Source: Takashimella koratensis
Lineage: Eukaryota > Basidiomycota > Tremellomycetes > Trichosporonales > Tetragoniomycetaceae
DNA: 64,000 nt
Assembly: GCA_003116875.1 (NCBI GenBank)
Contig: BCKT01000017.1
Span: 353,306 to 417,305 of the forward strand
Direction of reading: 5' to 3'
Both the position numbers and the translations under genes were made by a program. The notes beneath the pieces are model-generated. The model made no database searches. It was not told the origin of the DNA and worked only from the letters and a program-made list of their open reading frames with translations. Position 1 is the first letter of the stretch, and the number at the start of each line of letters is the position of its first letter. Of the stretch, positions 11,608-23,320 are shown piece by piece.

Positions 11608-14349
11608 ATGTACGACGACGACCGATCAGCCAAGGTCCGCAAGGTGCAGCAGGGCCAGTCGGCGTCTTCCTCTTCCTACACACCACCGCCACAGGGCAAG
11701 ACTCGGCGAGCTGCTCGAGGTGAGTCGCGTCAGAGTCCTGAATAACCGAACCAGCGTGTGAGCAATGTCGAACGAGCAAACTTCGATGCTTGGCGGCCGA
11801 ACCCCAGTCGAACGACACTCGATGCGGCCACTGTGCCAAGATGGACTTGGTCTGCGAGTACACTGGTCCGCCTCCGCCACCTATAAAACCCGCGTCCATG
11901 TCATTGGGGGAAGAAGGGCCCGCTCGACTGTCCCAGCTTGAAGACAAGGTGTCAAAACTGTTGGATCTCTTGCAGGGTAAAGCCCAAACCTCTCCACAGT
12001 CGATGCAACAACCGCAAGCAGAGTACAGACCTCCTCAACCACCAGATCCCACAGTCGACCCACGCCTAAAGCCACATATGCCGACGTCATCTCTTATAGC
12101 GCTCGCCGATTTCGCCGTCTCAGGGGTACCGTCACCAGCTGGGAACAGCGACCTCGAGACCCGGTGGCTCACGGATGCAATGCCGGCGGGGGGTGGAATG
12201 TTGCCTCAGCAAGGCCAGCCATCCTATACACCTCGAGATCGAATTGAGCCTCCACAACTGGTCTTGACCGAGTCACCCAACGCCCCCTCCGACACCGCTC
12301 TTTCACAACATTCCGCTCGTAGCTTACTTGACCCCCACGTCCAGCCATTCTCCCGCGAGGAGCGATATAGCCAATCGCAGGCTCGTCCGATCCCACGCGC
12401 CGCAGCAGCGAGCCGCATGGCCGCATTCACCGAGCCCTCATCACATGAAGCGCCGTTCCGCTCCCTCACGTACAACCCGGACACCTTCAGAAACTCGGAG
12501 ATATCCAGAGAAGGGTCGGTCGAGGAGCAAGAGCCAAGTATGGGCCCTGACACGATAAGGAACTCGCATGATGGTCGGAAAACGCCCAAGAAGGGAGGGG
12601 GTGATCCCATTGAAAAGGGCATCTTCACAGAGGAGAGCGCTTTGGCCCTGTTCAACTTGTAAGTCCGGGTGATGTAGAAGCTGACGACAGCTTTCATCGA
12701 GAGATTCACTTTTTTCTGCCAATTCTGCAAGAACCCATCTCGTTTGACTTTATCCGGCACAAATCGTCGTTCCTGCTCTCGACAATCTTGGCGATTGCGG
12801 CCAAATACTGCGGTGCGGCTTCGGTTCGGTCAGGTGCAAACAGCCCACCTCAAGATGTGAGGCATGGGGTGCAGATTGTCGACGAAGAGAGCTGGATCCA
12901 GATTCGGTCGTTGGTTCTCTCAAGCTACTTTCAGGCGATGATATCAAAGGTGCACTGTCTGGGTGAGTCAGTCGTTGGCCACTCTGACATTCAGAAGATG
13001 TACAAGCGACACTGCTCCTTGGCGCGTGGGGGCTTCACGATCGCGGCGCTTCACCCGATCCATGGCTTTTGACAGGTGCTGGGTATCGCCTAGCACGAAG
13101 GCTTGGGATCCACCTCGCGTCTGCGTCATTGATCTCTGGGGTACGGCAGCCGAGTGCGCGAACAGTTGCAGGGTACAAGACGTATCTTGCTCTCTACGCC
13201 TTTGACAGATTGTACGTCTTGGCTATATCAGCTCTGACTCTAGGTTGACCGTTGGGTTTGGCCGCCCCGAGACCGAGGGTTTCGACCCATCGACCATCGA
13301 CACCTCGATCCTGCTACGGTCGATCGAATCGGACAACCTAGGTCATCTCGTCTCGCAAGAGTCGGCAGCGTGTATCGCGGCGTATGTCGAGCTAGCCAAT
13401 GTCGCGAGAGACTACAGTCAGCTCGTCAATGTCACCCTCAAAGCCAGCCCCTCGATGTGCTTGAGTGAGATGGAGAAGATCAGCAGTCGCCTGGATGTAT
13501 TCTCAAGTCGATGGTTGCGTGCTAGTAGGTCAGTATCAAGGTTTCTTCTAACAGCAGGATCGCCCCTTGGGCTCAAACTCGGCCTTTCGTCTCGACCGGT
13601 CAAGATGCTTTACAATCATATCCGCCTCTGTCTGCACTCGGTGCCGCTCAAGCCAGCGTCACACCCAGGCAGCCAGGTCTTTCTGCAGGACACTAGGCTT
13701 GACGGACCCGAAGGGCGAACTTTCCTCTTGCGATGTTTGAAAATGGTAGGTACGCACGTGACGTGGCTGACGATCAGACGGAAGACTTTGCAGCTGGGGT
13801 GATTCAGGCATTCGCCGACGACGTACGCGACGACGAGGACTCGGTCATGTGTTATGCCTACGACTATGCGAGTATGGTCCTGTCACATTCGGCGGCCCTT
13901 CTCATCCGTCTAGCCACCACACGGGTCTGTGGAGTTGGCGATCCTGTAACCTCACCGAGGAACCGAAGAGATGCTGGTATGGACGACCTGACTGCCATGC
14001 GCTATTGCGCTATGGCAATCACAGCTCTGGTTGAGTCGAATCGATCGGCCAATCAATTCTCATGCGATATGGCCGGCAATCTGTGCCTCATCGCCAAGGA
14101 GATGGGGATGACCGTTTCGGACTGGACGAGCGAGACCGTGGTTAAGACGATTGAACAACGGGCGGCACCCACTGAGTGAGTCCTATGATCCGCGTAGCTG
14201 ACCGCAGTCCCGAGCATTTCAGTTTCCCACCGTCATTCGAAACCAGTGTCCTCCCCACCGCCTTCGACTTTAGCCTGTTCTCAGATTTTGACATGTCCCT
14301 CCAGTCTGGCTTCTTTGAAGACGCCAACTTCTTTAGCAACAGTATATAA
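11608..14349 (+). CDS. Zn2Cys6 fungal-type transcription factor
   Basis: Nuclear DNA-binding regulator. After a basic Lys/Arg and Ser-rich leader, the binuclear zinc cluster begins CEQCRTSKLRC, whose first Cys follows an intron, and closes with CGHCAKMDLVCEY. A short Leu-rich coiled coil (LEDKVSKLLDLLQG) follows, as is usual for dimerisation. The middle is Ser/Pro-rich and the C-terminal half is a helical fungal-TF middle-homology-like region. Several introns of 30-35 nt are present, the last near 14180-14210. Its stop lies only 2 bp from the stop of the convergent dehydratase gene. Its closeness to sugar-acid genes suggests pathway control; this is inference. Confidence 0.9.
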
Positions 14350-14351
14350 TG

Positions 14352-15958
14352 CTACTTCATCGGACTGGTCTGTTCGGCAGCACAGCCCCTCCACGGATCA
14401 TTGAGCAAGAGCTGGCCCTTTTCGCTCTTCCAGAACGATCCCTGGGGACACTCAAACTCTGCAAACGCCGCGTCGGTGATCTCACACGAGTACCCGGGAG
14501 CCGTCGGGGCGTGGAAGTGACCGTTACTGAACCCACATGGGTGGACAAAGTTCTCGTGGCAGTGGTCAGTGTACTCTAAGCGTCAGCAATGAAACCAAGG
14601 TGACTTGCCTAGGATGGACTTTTTCCCAGAGATGGCGACAAAGTCAAAGTGCGAGATGTGGTTGCAGAGCTCGGGCATGCCCGTGCCGCCACAGTGGGGA
14701 ACAACGGGGACGCCAAACTTGGCGGCAAGGAGGCAGACGGAGAGAATTTCGTTGATACCGGAGAGACGCAGAGCGTCGAGCTGGACGGCATCGATAGCTT
14801 CGGCCTGGAGGAGCTGCTTGAACATGACGCGGTTGTTGATGTGCTCGCCTGTGGCGACACCGATCCCATGCGGCTTGAGTGCTTTGCGGATCTTGGCGTG
14901 GCCGAGAATATCGTCGGGGGAAGTGGGCTCCTCGATGAACCACAACCCGAGGTCGGCGAGCTTGGGCATGTACTCGATAGCGTACTGAGGTCAGCTAGGT
15001 AGGTCCTGTACTCACGTCAACGTCCCAGAGCTGGTTCACATCGGTCATAATGACGGCGTCGGGACCAGCAATCTTTCGAACCATTCCAAGGCGCTTTCGG
15101 TCAGTTTCGAGTCCAAGGCCAACTTTGAGCTTGAAATGACGGAAGCCAGAGTCGACGGCCTTTTTGAGACCTGCCTCAACGACGTCATCGGGCAAACCCA
15201 GCCAGCCGACACTAGTGTTATAACCCGGGACCGCCTGCGGTCAGCGACGACGAGGCTTCAGCTCACAGTGTTCTTCAAGGCCAAGGCCATCCTCTCGCTC
15301 TTGGTCTTTTCCTGCTCCTTGAGCATCTCAAGGGCCTGCTCTTTGGTGAGGACGTCGGTGAGATAGCGGAAGTCGATCACGCTGACGAGCTGCTCTGGGG
15401 TAAAGTCCGCAACCAGCTTCCACAGAGGCTTGCCCTCGACCTTGGCCCATAAGTCCCAAACGGCGTTGAGGATGGCATTCGAGGCGAGTTGCATCACGCC
15501 GCGCTAATGTCAGAAAAGTACGGGCTAGGCTTACCTCTGGGGACATGAAGCGGGTCTGGCCACCGAGAAAGTTGCGATGGGTTTCGGCAAAGTTGCTCAC
15601 GAGCGAGGACAGGCTACGACCTACGAAGCGCGGGGCGAGACACTTGATCGCAACACAGAGCACCCTTGGGTTAGCAGTGATCGAGGCGTGACCTACTCAT
15701 TGCCTTGGCCGTTGCTAAAGGACCATCCAACGCCTTCGAGGTCGGTGTCGGTATGGTAGGTGATGTAGCCGTGGGCGTTCTCGCCAGAGGTGCTGGGTGT
15801 CAGCTTGTTCATGGCCTGACCTACTTCATAGGGTCACTGCCGACGGCGGACAGCGAGGTTGGGAAGCGCAGGTCCCGGATGGTGAATCCCGTGATCTTTG
15901 GGTCTAGAGGCTGGCGTCAGCCAGGCTCTAAGAAGTCACCTACCATCTTGACAGTCAT
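14352..15958 (-). CDS. Enolase-superfamily sugar-acid dehydratase (L-fuconate / L-galactonate type)
   Basis: Mg-dependent dehydratase that would turn a 6-carbon or 6-deoxy aldonic acid into its 2-keto-3-deoxy acid. Seen in order: MTVKM start; KxK motif in FRHFKLKVGLGLE; metal ligands in IMTDVNQLWD, LWFIEEPTSPDD and ATGEHINNR; and the catalytic His region PVVPHCGGTGMPEL. This is the ENOSF1/FucD branch, which also includes fungal L-galactonate dehydratases of the galacturonate pathway. About seven introns; one (14576-14608, minus strand) must use a GC donor to reach the conserved C-terminal segment starting EYTDHCHENF. A TATA-like box lies 40 nt upstream. Which aldonate is used cannot be decided from sequence. 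Confidence 0.88.
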
Positions 15959-15997
15959 GGCTTTGGTTGTGAAGGGCTGTCAGCGGACCGGTCGTCC

Positions 15998-16007
15998 TAT
16001 TTATAAA
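15998..16007 (-). promoter_or_regulatory. TATA-like box of the dehydratase gene
   Basis: TTTATAAATA on the minus strand, 40 nt before the ATG at 15958. Confidence 0.6.
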
Positions 16008-16116
16008 GGCTCTTCGCGGATATCCCGACCGTTGCCGGACCGGCTAAACAGTCCGGCCTGATGGACCTCCTCCCGACACATCCGAGCGTAGCGATTTAAC
16101 AAGATGCATCTAACAG

Positions 16117-17397
16117 CTACGGATTTATGCAATCGCCTGGTCCCACACTTTCTTCCTTTCCAACAGGCTCTTGGTCATATCAAGGCTAGCGTCAGCGAAG
16201 AACTGATCCATACTCACGCAGTGTCCCGCTCGTGCGTTGGGGTCATGCCTAAAAACTCGGCCGATTGGGTGCAGTCAAACCAGTTGATGGGAGGGACGGG
16301 AGCACCTGGACTACCTCGAGTGATTTTGGGAAAGGCCTCTAGCAGCGACGGGTCCTCGAGCACATGGTCGATAAGAACTTGGATTGTGAAGGTGCCTACA
16401 GATTAACCATGTCCACACCGGTACTTACGAGTCGCGACACCGAATCTCTGACCGGCGGCGTCAGGATGAAGCAGCGCTTTGACGTGACACTTGGCGACAT
16501 CGCGTACATCACAAAGGATTCCCGCAGCAGCAGTGGCGTCCTCCGTCGTCTTCTCGCCCATCAGATAGGAGTACCAATTGGCCACCGCTGACGATTAGCG
16601 TCGTCTTCCTCTTCACCTACAAGTGTTCAACGACTTTGGCGTTGCCGCCTCGTGGATGATAGGTCCCAGCACATAAGGAGGGCAGACGGTCGCGACGTCA
16701 AAGCTGTCGTCAGCTACGAACACACGCAACTCACCTCGACTTGGGATGGTCCCATGCAGCTCTCTCCGCGAGCGTCTTACTGGCTCGGTACCAGTGCATC
16801 CGCCAGGCGTCCACGCCCTTGTCATTAACCTCGTCGATCGATTGCTTGTTCCAGTCGGCCTCGGTGAAGACGGCAGTCCCCGGGTCCCTGTTCTCGAGGA
16901 TCGAAGCGTATGAGCTGGTCACGATCACGCGAGTCATCTTGGGCTCCTTGGACGCCGCCTCCATCACCGACTTGGTCCCGGCAACCGCAGGCCGGATAAA
17001 GTCGTCTGGCTTCTCGACGTTCCAGTGAAAGGGGGAGGCGGTATGGACAATGGCGCTGGTGTTAGCTCTGACTGGTGGCCGACTCACTCTACACCAACCA
17101 CAGCCTCGTCAAATGCGTTCGCCTACAGGTCAGCAAAGATCTACCAACCCCTCACATTGGTCAAATCCGTGACGATGACATAGTCGAATCGGTCAAAGCC
17201 GCGCTCCTTGTACATCTGCTTCATCCATCGACCTTTGGCGTCATCGCGTGTGGTCCCACGGACGGCGAAGCCTTGCTCAAGAAGGTAGAGACTGATCCAG
17301 CTAGCAATGTAGCCGCTGGCGCCCGTGACAAGCACTGATTGGTAAGCACTGGTCACTGACTGTCCTCACCGAGAGATCCGGGAGCAGGGACGGGCAT
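16117..17397 (-). CDS. Extended SDR, dihydroflavonol-reductase / aldehyde-reductase-like
   Basis: NAD(P)H-dependent carbonyl reductase of the extended SDR superfamily. The nucleotide-binding segment is VLVTGASGYIASW, followed by RGTTRDD, the usual NADP-type region. The catalytic Tyr-x3-Lys is in WYRASKTLAERA. The start needs a small first exon: ATG at 17397 encodes MPVPAPGSL, then a 35-nt intron joins to VLVTGASG, giving the usual N-terminus of the family. The frame beginning at 17356 would use a GTG and is not preferred. The last exon ends at a TAG at 16117 after an intron. It lies tail-to-head with the dehydratase on the same strand and 181 bp from a divergent sugar carrier. Confidence 0.83.
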
Positions 17398-17533
17398 CTT
17401 CGGACAAGTTGACGAAACCCAAAAAGAAACACACGGTATGATATACGTACCGCGCTCGGAACCACGGGAATTCCGAGTGGTCAGCTGGTCTTGGAGCCTC
17501 GGAAACTCGGCCCGCTCCCGGTAAACCTCGTCA

Positions 17534-17541
17534 TATTTATA
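17534..17541 (+). promoter_or_regulatory. TATA-like box of the first sugar carrier
   Basis: TATTTATA lies 38 nt before the ATG at 17579. Confidence 0.55.
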
Positions 17542-17578
17542 CCGGCGAGTCGTTGAGCATCCGTCTTCACCGCACAAG

Positions 17579-19384
17579 ATGGTTTCCACGTCCTTTTCGC
17601 ACTATGCTGTAGGTTTTGCACGTCGCAAGTGCACTAACACCTTAGAACAACACGGCCGACCAGTGGTGGAAAGATGCGTGTCTCCGCCGGAACGTAATGC
17701 ACTGCCTGGGCATTTCGCTTTGCGTCTACTACATTGGATGTAAGTGTGTTCTCCTCGGTGGCGCTGACCTGTAGATGATCAAAACCTCCTGAACGGTCTT
17801 CAGGTAGGCTCACATCACGAGCTACTCTGACAACAGGCCCTTCCTCAATGGAAGTCCTACTTCAACAGCCCCTCTGGCGGGCGTCTCGGTCTCTGCACAG
17901 CCAGTATCTTCCTCCCCGCAATTGCCTCCGCCTTTGTCGGTGACTTTATCTCGTCTCGCTTTGGTCGAAAATGGGGAATCAGGCTGGGATGTCTCCTCAT
18001 TGTAGGTGTGGACCTAGGGATAAGCTGACTTTAGATTGCCGGGGCATTTGTGAACGCGTTCTCCACCAACTTTAGCCGTGAGTAGACTTGGTGGCGTCGC
18101 TGATGGCAGAGTTTACTGGGGCGCGATTCATCATTGGCGCCGGAGGCGGCATCACCAAAGTCTGCGCACCGGCTCTCCTTCACGAGATTGCCCACCCTCG
18201 TCTCCGAGCCCAGCTTGGTGCCACCTACTATGCGTTCTCTTACGTCGGAGGCGTCTTCGCCGCTTGGCTCTGCTTCAGTGGGCTTTACATCAACAGCTCC
18301 TGGAGCTGGCGCTTCCCGACCATCTTCCAGCTCGCCGGTCCCATCATCGTTCTCCTCGTCCTCTTCGACATCCCGGAGAGCCCTCGATTCATGCTCAAGC
18401 GGGGAAACGAATCTCGGGCTATCCAGACCCTTGCCAAGTACCACGCCAATGGCCAGGAGGATGACGAGCTGGTCATGCACGAGGTTCATGAGATCAAAGC
18501 GGCACTCGCTGCGGAGGAAGGGAACCAAGTGTCGTACCTCGATTTTTTGAAGACTGCACCCAATCGTCGTCGCCTGTTTGTCATTGTGATCATCTCGTTT
18601 GGTACCAACTGGGTCGGAAACGGCGTTGTCAGCTAGTAAGTAAGCGGATGAATTCTGCTGACAACAGCTACCTCACTCCGATTCTCAATCTTGTTGGCGT
18701 TACCAAGCCAGTTGAAATCAGCGCGATCAACGGTTGTCTCGCTCTGTGGAACTGTGAGTGTGGGGTAGACCCTCGCTGACGTTAGTGATCGTCGCAACCA
18801 CTCTTGCTCAATTCGTTGAGCGCATCGGTCGTCGCCCGCTCTGGCTCACGTCCACCACCGGGATGCTCGGATCTTATGTCGTCATTACCGCACTGTCCGC
18901 GTCATTTGCCCAGACCAAGAACTCATCCACGGGTGTGGCGGTCATCCCATTCCTTTTTGTAAGCCCTCACAGTTGATTATACTGACTACAGATCTTCTAC
19001 GGATTTTATGATATTGCGTGGACGATCCAGTGCTACTCTTACACTACCGAGATTCTTCCGTACTCTCAACGAACCAAGGGTCTCGCCATCTTCGTCTGTG
19101 TCCAAAACGCCGCCCTCGCCTTCAATACCTACGTCAACCCAATCGCCCTTGCGGCAATTACGTGGAAATACTACACTGTCTACCTCGCGACTCTCACCGC
19201 CGTCCTTGTCATCATCTACTTCTTCTTCCCAGAGATCAAGGGGTTGACCATTGACGAAATCTCTCTCGTCTTTGACGAAGGAACTCGTGGCAGTCGTAAG
19301 GCTGCCGCGGAAAGGCTTGGCAGTGATGCCCCTGCGTTGTCTGACGACGTCCGTATCGAGCCCGACAAGCTAGCAACTGCGTGA
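17579..19384 (+). CDS. MFS sugar transporter (lactose-permease / hexose type)
   Basis: Plasma-membrane sugar:proton symporter of the MFS sugar-porter family, about 12 predicted membrane helices. Family motifs: SSRFGRKWGIRLG between helices 2 and 3; PESPRFMLKRG after helix 6; RIGRRPLWL between helices 8 and 9; and PEIKGLTIDEISLVFDEG at the C-terminal end of helix 12. The first intron follows MVSTSFSHYA and about seven more are needed. Its stop is 26 bp from the convergent Gfo/Idh gene, and it starts 181 bp from the divergent SDR. Sugar specificity cannot be read; the context favours a substrate of the neighbouring oxidoreductases. Confidence 0.9.
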
Positions 19385-19410
19385 TTAATACTTGTATGCA
19401 TCTGAGTCAT

Positions 19411-20722
19411 CTAATTGTAGATGGGCTCGCCGTCATCGCCGAAGAAAACGGGTTTCCCAGCTCGGAAGGAGTGAGTTAACGCCATGGCAATCTGTGCCGC
19501 TTCGAGGGCATCTCGCGGTGGCGTCGGTACGGCTATGGTCAGCCGGGACACACTGCGACTTACCCTTGTCGTCCAGAATACAGTCTGCGAAAGTGCGTAC
19601 CTCGACGGCGAACGCCTCCCTGAAGCGTTCATAGAATGAGGGGCTTCTGTTAGCAGGCACATGATCACACTCACTGTGACTCTTTCCTAACGCCGTGGCT
19701 GTCTCGAATCTCGACGCGGGAGATGTTTGGGTTCTGGTGTCAGCTAGAACACGTTATCAAACCTACCTCATTGATCACCAGCTTCGTCTCAGTACCAAAG
19801 ACCTCGCAAATCACGTCGTGTCCGTGCATCGAAGTCCGCGAGAGGTGGATATTAAACTTTGACCCGTTCTCGAATTCAATCACGCCGATAGCATTGTCGC
19901 AGTCGCCCATCGCCTCCAGCTCGGGGTAGCGAGTGTTCAACCCAGTCGCAAACACGCGAGTGACTTGTTTCTTGGGATGCTTGAGGTTCTTGGGATTTCC
20001 CACGTCCAAAAGCCATCGACCGATATCAATATCATGGATCCCACAGTCGATGAAGATACCTCCAGAGCTCTTGGCATAGGCTAGGAAGCGTCCAGTGGTA
20101 TCGAGCTTGTCGTTGGTGCATGATTTGATGAGGTATGGGGTACCCAGCTGGCCTTCGGCGATGCGACTTGCGGCTTCTCTGTAGGAGTCGTCGACTGGCT
20201 GTTAGCTCGTTCATACGAACTGCTCACATCGACGGGAGAAAGCAACCATAACTTTGAGTTCTGGGTGTGCTTCGGCGGCTTCGACGACTCGTTTGGACTC
20301 TTCTACATCTAGCGAGATGGGCTTCTCGATAAGTGTGTGCTGTGGTCAGCTCTGTTTCGTCGTGGGTTTACCTTTCCCGCGGCAATGGACTTCAAAGCTA
20401 GATCAGAGTGGTATCTCGTTTCTGACGCCACAAGGACGACGTCAACCTCCGCCTCAGCGAGCAGCTGTTCCGAGGTGCTGTACCGGCTGCAAAGTCAGCA
20501 CTGCCAGACTCATTACTCACGCGACAGCGGCTGGAAGGTTGTCCTTGGCCCATTCCAGCTGAGCCGGGTTAGGATCGGCGACTGCCACAAGCTCCGAGCG
20601 AGGAGAGAAGAAGGCGATCTATAGTCAGCGCCAATCTAACCTCGACCTACATTGGTAGCATGGCGCTTGCCCATGAGCCCGACGCCGAGGACTGCTACCT
20701 TGAGTCGTTTCTGTGTAGCCAT
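19411..20722 (-). CDS. Gfo/Idh/MocA-family oxidoreductase (inositol-dehydrogenase-like), copy A
   Basis: NAD(P)-dependent dehydrogenase for a cyclic polyol, aldose or lactone. The N-terminal Rossmann domain reads LKVAVLGVGLMGKRHA, then ELVAVADPNPAQLEWA. The family motif EKP appears in HTLIEKPISLDVEE. The C-terminal domain has DCGIHDIDIGRWLL (substrate-binding Asp-x3-His), GVIEFENGSKFNIHLSR and the tail FGDDGEPIYN. About seven introns. It shares most motifs and its final residues with copy B at 24729-26037, so the two are paralogues that lie close together and in opposite orientation. Confidence 0.88.
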
Positions 20723-21046
20723 GATGGGATGCTGAACGAAACGTGCGTTGCCGCGTTCTTTAAACGATGACTCCGGGTGAGCGCCCAAAACCCACCGAGC
20801 TTGGAAAAGGGCCGCGGGTCACCTGACCGAATATGGGCGTGGCGGACCGGAGAACCGACGCCTGCGGTCGATTCTTTTGGTTCTAGGGCTCCCCGGGTCG
20901 GCAGATTTCATTACCCCGGAGGGCTAATCGAGGGCCCATGTGGAGACTAGCGGGGTTGCCAAACGAGGATGCTGTGATTTGCTGCGCCAAGAGATGATAT
21001 ATAAGGCGCCTCATCCTTGCCTCAGACTGCGTAGACAAACGTCACA
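20723..21046. other. Divergent promoter region
   Basis: 324 bp between the starts of Gfo/Idh copy A (leftward) and a sugar carrier (rightward). No gene seen. Shared upstream DNA would allow co-regulation of uptake and oxidation. Confidence 0.6.
20998..21006 (+). promoter_or_regulatory. TATA box of the second sugar carrier
   Basis: TATATAAGG lies 41 nt before the ATG at 21047, and is the best-formed TATA box in the window. Confidence 0.65.
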
Positions 21047-23112
21047 ATGACTAGTACCAAGACTATTCGTGCGCCAGTGCGCTCCGAGCTTCAAGCCTCC
21101 GATGCTCGCAGCATTCAACTTCATCCTGATGCAGTGGCACTCAGCAAGGACTCGGCACTCCTGTGTGACGCCTATGGTGGCAACGGTAAGCATTCTGGTC
21201 ATGCATACCCTGACTCTAGGTATCAAAATCATTTTCCGCAACTACATGGTGGCACTCTGTGCTGTCAGTGCCTGTGCTGGTGGTCTTCTCTTCGGCTTTG
21301 ACCAAGGTCTCCTCTCGGTCACTTTGGTGATGCCTCGCTTCTTGGAACAGTTCCCCGAGATCGACGCCACTGTCACCTCTGGTGCGGGGCTCAACAAAGG
21401 GTGAGTGGCGAAAGTTACATCTCTGATGACAGGGTCATGACCGCTTTGCTTGAGCTGGGCGCTTTCATGGGCGCATTCCTCGCTGGTTTCGTCGCCGACA
21501 AGTACTCTCGTCGAGCATCTATTGGTGAGTGTGGCACTTGTTTCTGGCTGACAATAGCCGTTGGCCTCGTGTGGTTTGTCATCGGCAGTGTCATTCAAGC
21601 CAGTTCGTTCGCCTTTGCCCAGCTCGTTGTGGGTCGTTTTATCGGTGGTGTTGGTATCGGCATGTTGTCGTCGACTGCTCCCATGTACATTAGCGAGATC
21701 GCCCCGCCTAATGTACGAGGTGCCTTTCTCACTTTGACCGACGCAACCATTGTCTTTGGCATCGTTGTCATGTTCTATATCGTGAGTGGATTAGTTAACA
21801 GTGCTGATTGAAGACCTATGGGACCCGCAACATTCCATCAGAGTGGTGCTTCCGTCTCCCATTCTTGGTCCAAATCACCCCAGCGTTTGGACTCGGCGTG
21901 GCACTCTATTTTTTGCCATACTCGCCTCGATGGCTCGCCGGCAAAGGTCGAGACGTGGAAGCTCTACATTCCCTCGCACTCCTTCGCCGCCTTCCCATCA
22001 CCGACTATAGGGTGCAGGCCGAGTGGCTGAACATGCGCGCCGAGGCTTGCCACAACAGCGAGACTCTGCAGGCGGACCATCCCTCGTTGATGGGCAAAGG
22101 CTTTGCCACCGAGCTCAAATTGGAGCTCGCGTCGTGGCTGGATATGTTCAAGCCAAGCATCATTCGCCGAACTTTTATCGGCATCATGATCATGTTCTTC
22201 CAGCAGTTTGTTGGCATCAACGCGGTGGGTGATACAGGTGTACGAAAACTAATTCTAGCTCATTTACTACTCGCCCACATTGTTTGAACAACTCGGTTTG
22301 GATTCGGAGCTTCAGCTCATCCTCTCGGGAGTGATGAACGTTGTCCAGTTCCTCGCTCTCATACCGACCTTCCTCTGGCTGGACCAGGTCGGCCGTCGTC
22401 CACCCCTTCTCATCGGCTCGGTCGGAATGGCTGCGTGCCACTTTATTGTGGCGGCTATGATCGGTAAGTCTGAGGTTGATCAGTGCTGACGATAGGCAAA
22501 TATTCGAACGACTGGCCTGCGCACCAAGCACAAGCTTGGGTCGGAGTGGCGTTTATCATCTTCTTCATGGTTCCTTATGGTATCGGATGGGGTCCTATCC
22601 CTTGGTCTCTTCGTATGTCCATAACCCTATCATCGCTAATGTCAGCCGCCGAGGTGCATGCTGCCAGCCGCCGTGCCAAGGGATTGGCCCTTACCACCTG
22701 TTCAAACTGGGGGAACAATTTCATTATTGTGAGTGCGACTATAACATGTCTGACTTTAGGGCTTGATAACTCCGCCGTTGGTTCAGAGCACTGGTTACGG
22801 GGCCTTCATCTTCTTTGGCGCCTTCTCCGTCCTTTCCTTCATCTGGGCATACTTCTTTGTGCCAGAGACCAAGTGAGTTATCAGCCATGCTCAAGCTAAA
22901 AACTCAGGGGCATTTCTCTCGAGGAGATCGACCGGATCTTCCAAGACCACATGGCCCACGAGGACATGAAAGAGAAGCACAAGATTCTCGACATCATGTC
23001 TGGTCACGCTGGGCGTATCGAGACCATGGACGACCGCGACAAGGAGGTTGACACCTGGGTCGAGAGGATGGGCGACTCGGAGCAGACCTCCCGCACTCAC
23101 ATCGATGCGTAG
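21047..23112 (+). CDS. MFS sugar transporter (hexose/inositol type)
   Basis: Plasma-membrane sugar porter with about 12 predicted membrane helices. Motifs in order: GGLLFGFDQGLLS in helix 1; GFVADKYSRRASI between helices 2 and 3; GRFIGGVGIGMLSS and APMYISEIAPPNVRG; PYSPRWLAGKGRD after helix 6; FFQQFVGINA in helix 7, joined across an intron to IYYSPTLFEQLG; DQVGRRPPLL; and VPETKGISLEEID at the end, also joined across an intron. At least ten introns. An N-terminal cytosolic tail of about 60 residues and a C-terminal tail rich in charged residues flank the core. It is the carrier between the two Gfo/Idh genes, so its substrate is likely the one they oxidise. Confidence 0.92.
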
Positions 23113-23320
23113 GCATTTTTGTGCAAGACTCCGCAAGGACGACTGTGAATATGATCTTGAAGTCGAAGGATTTGAGAGTATGAGTTGTGAGAGAATGAAT
23201 TTATTGGAAAGAATGCTCTGAGGAGAATAGCTTTACGTGCAAAGGCATCCCACTCATTCACCGAATGGATGCATCGAGGTAAGGCGATTGTAGACTAACT
23301 GAACTCTCCAACAACATTCA

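Noticed and set aside
17141..17356. Start of the SDR at 17356
   Set aside because: The codon is GTG. A 35-nt intron and an ATG at 17397 give the standard family N-terminus.
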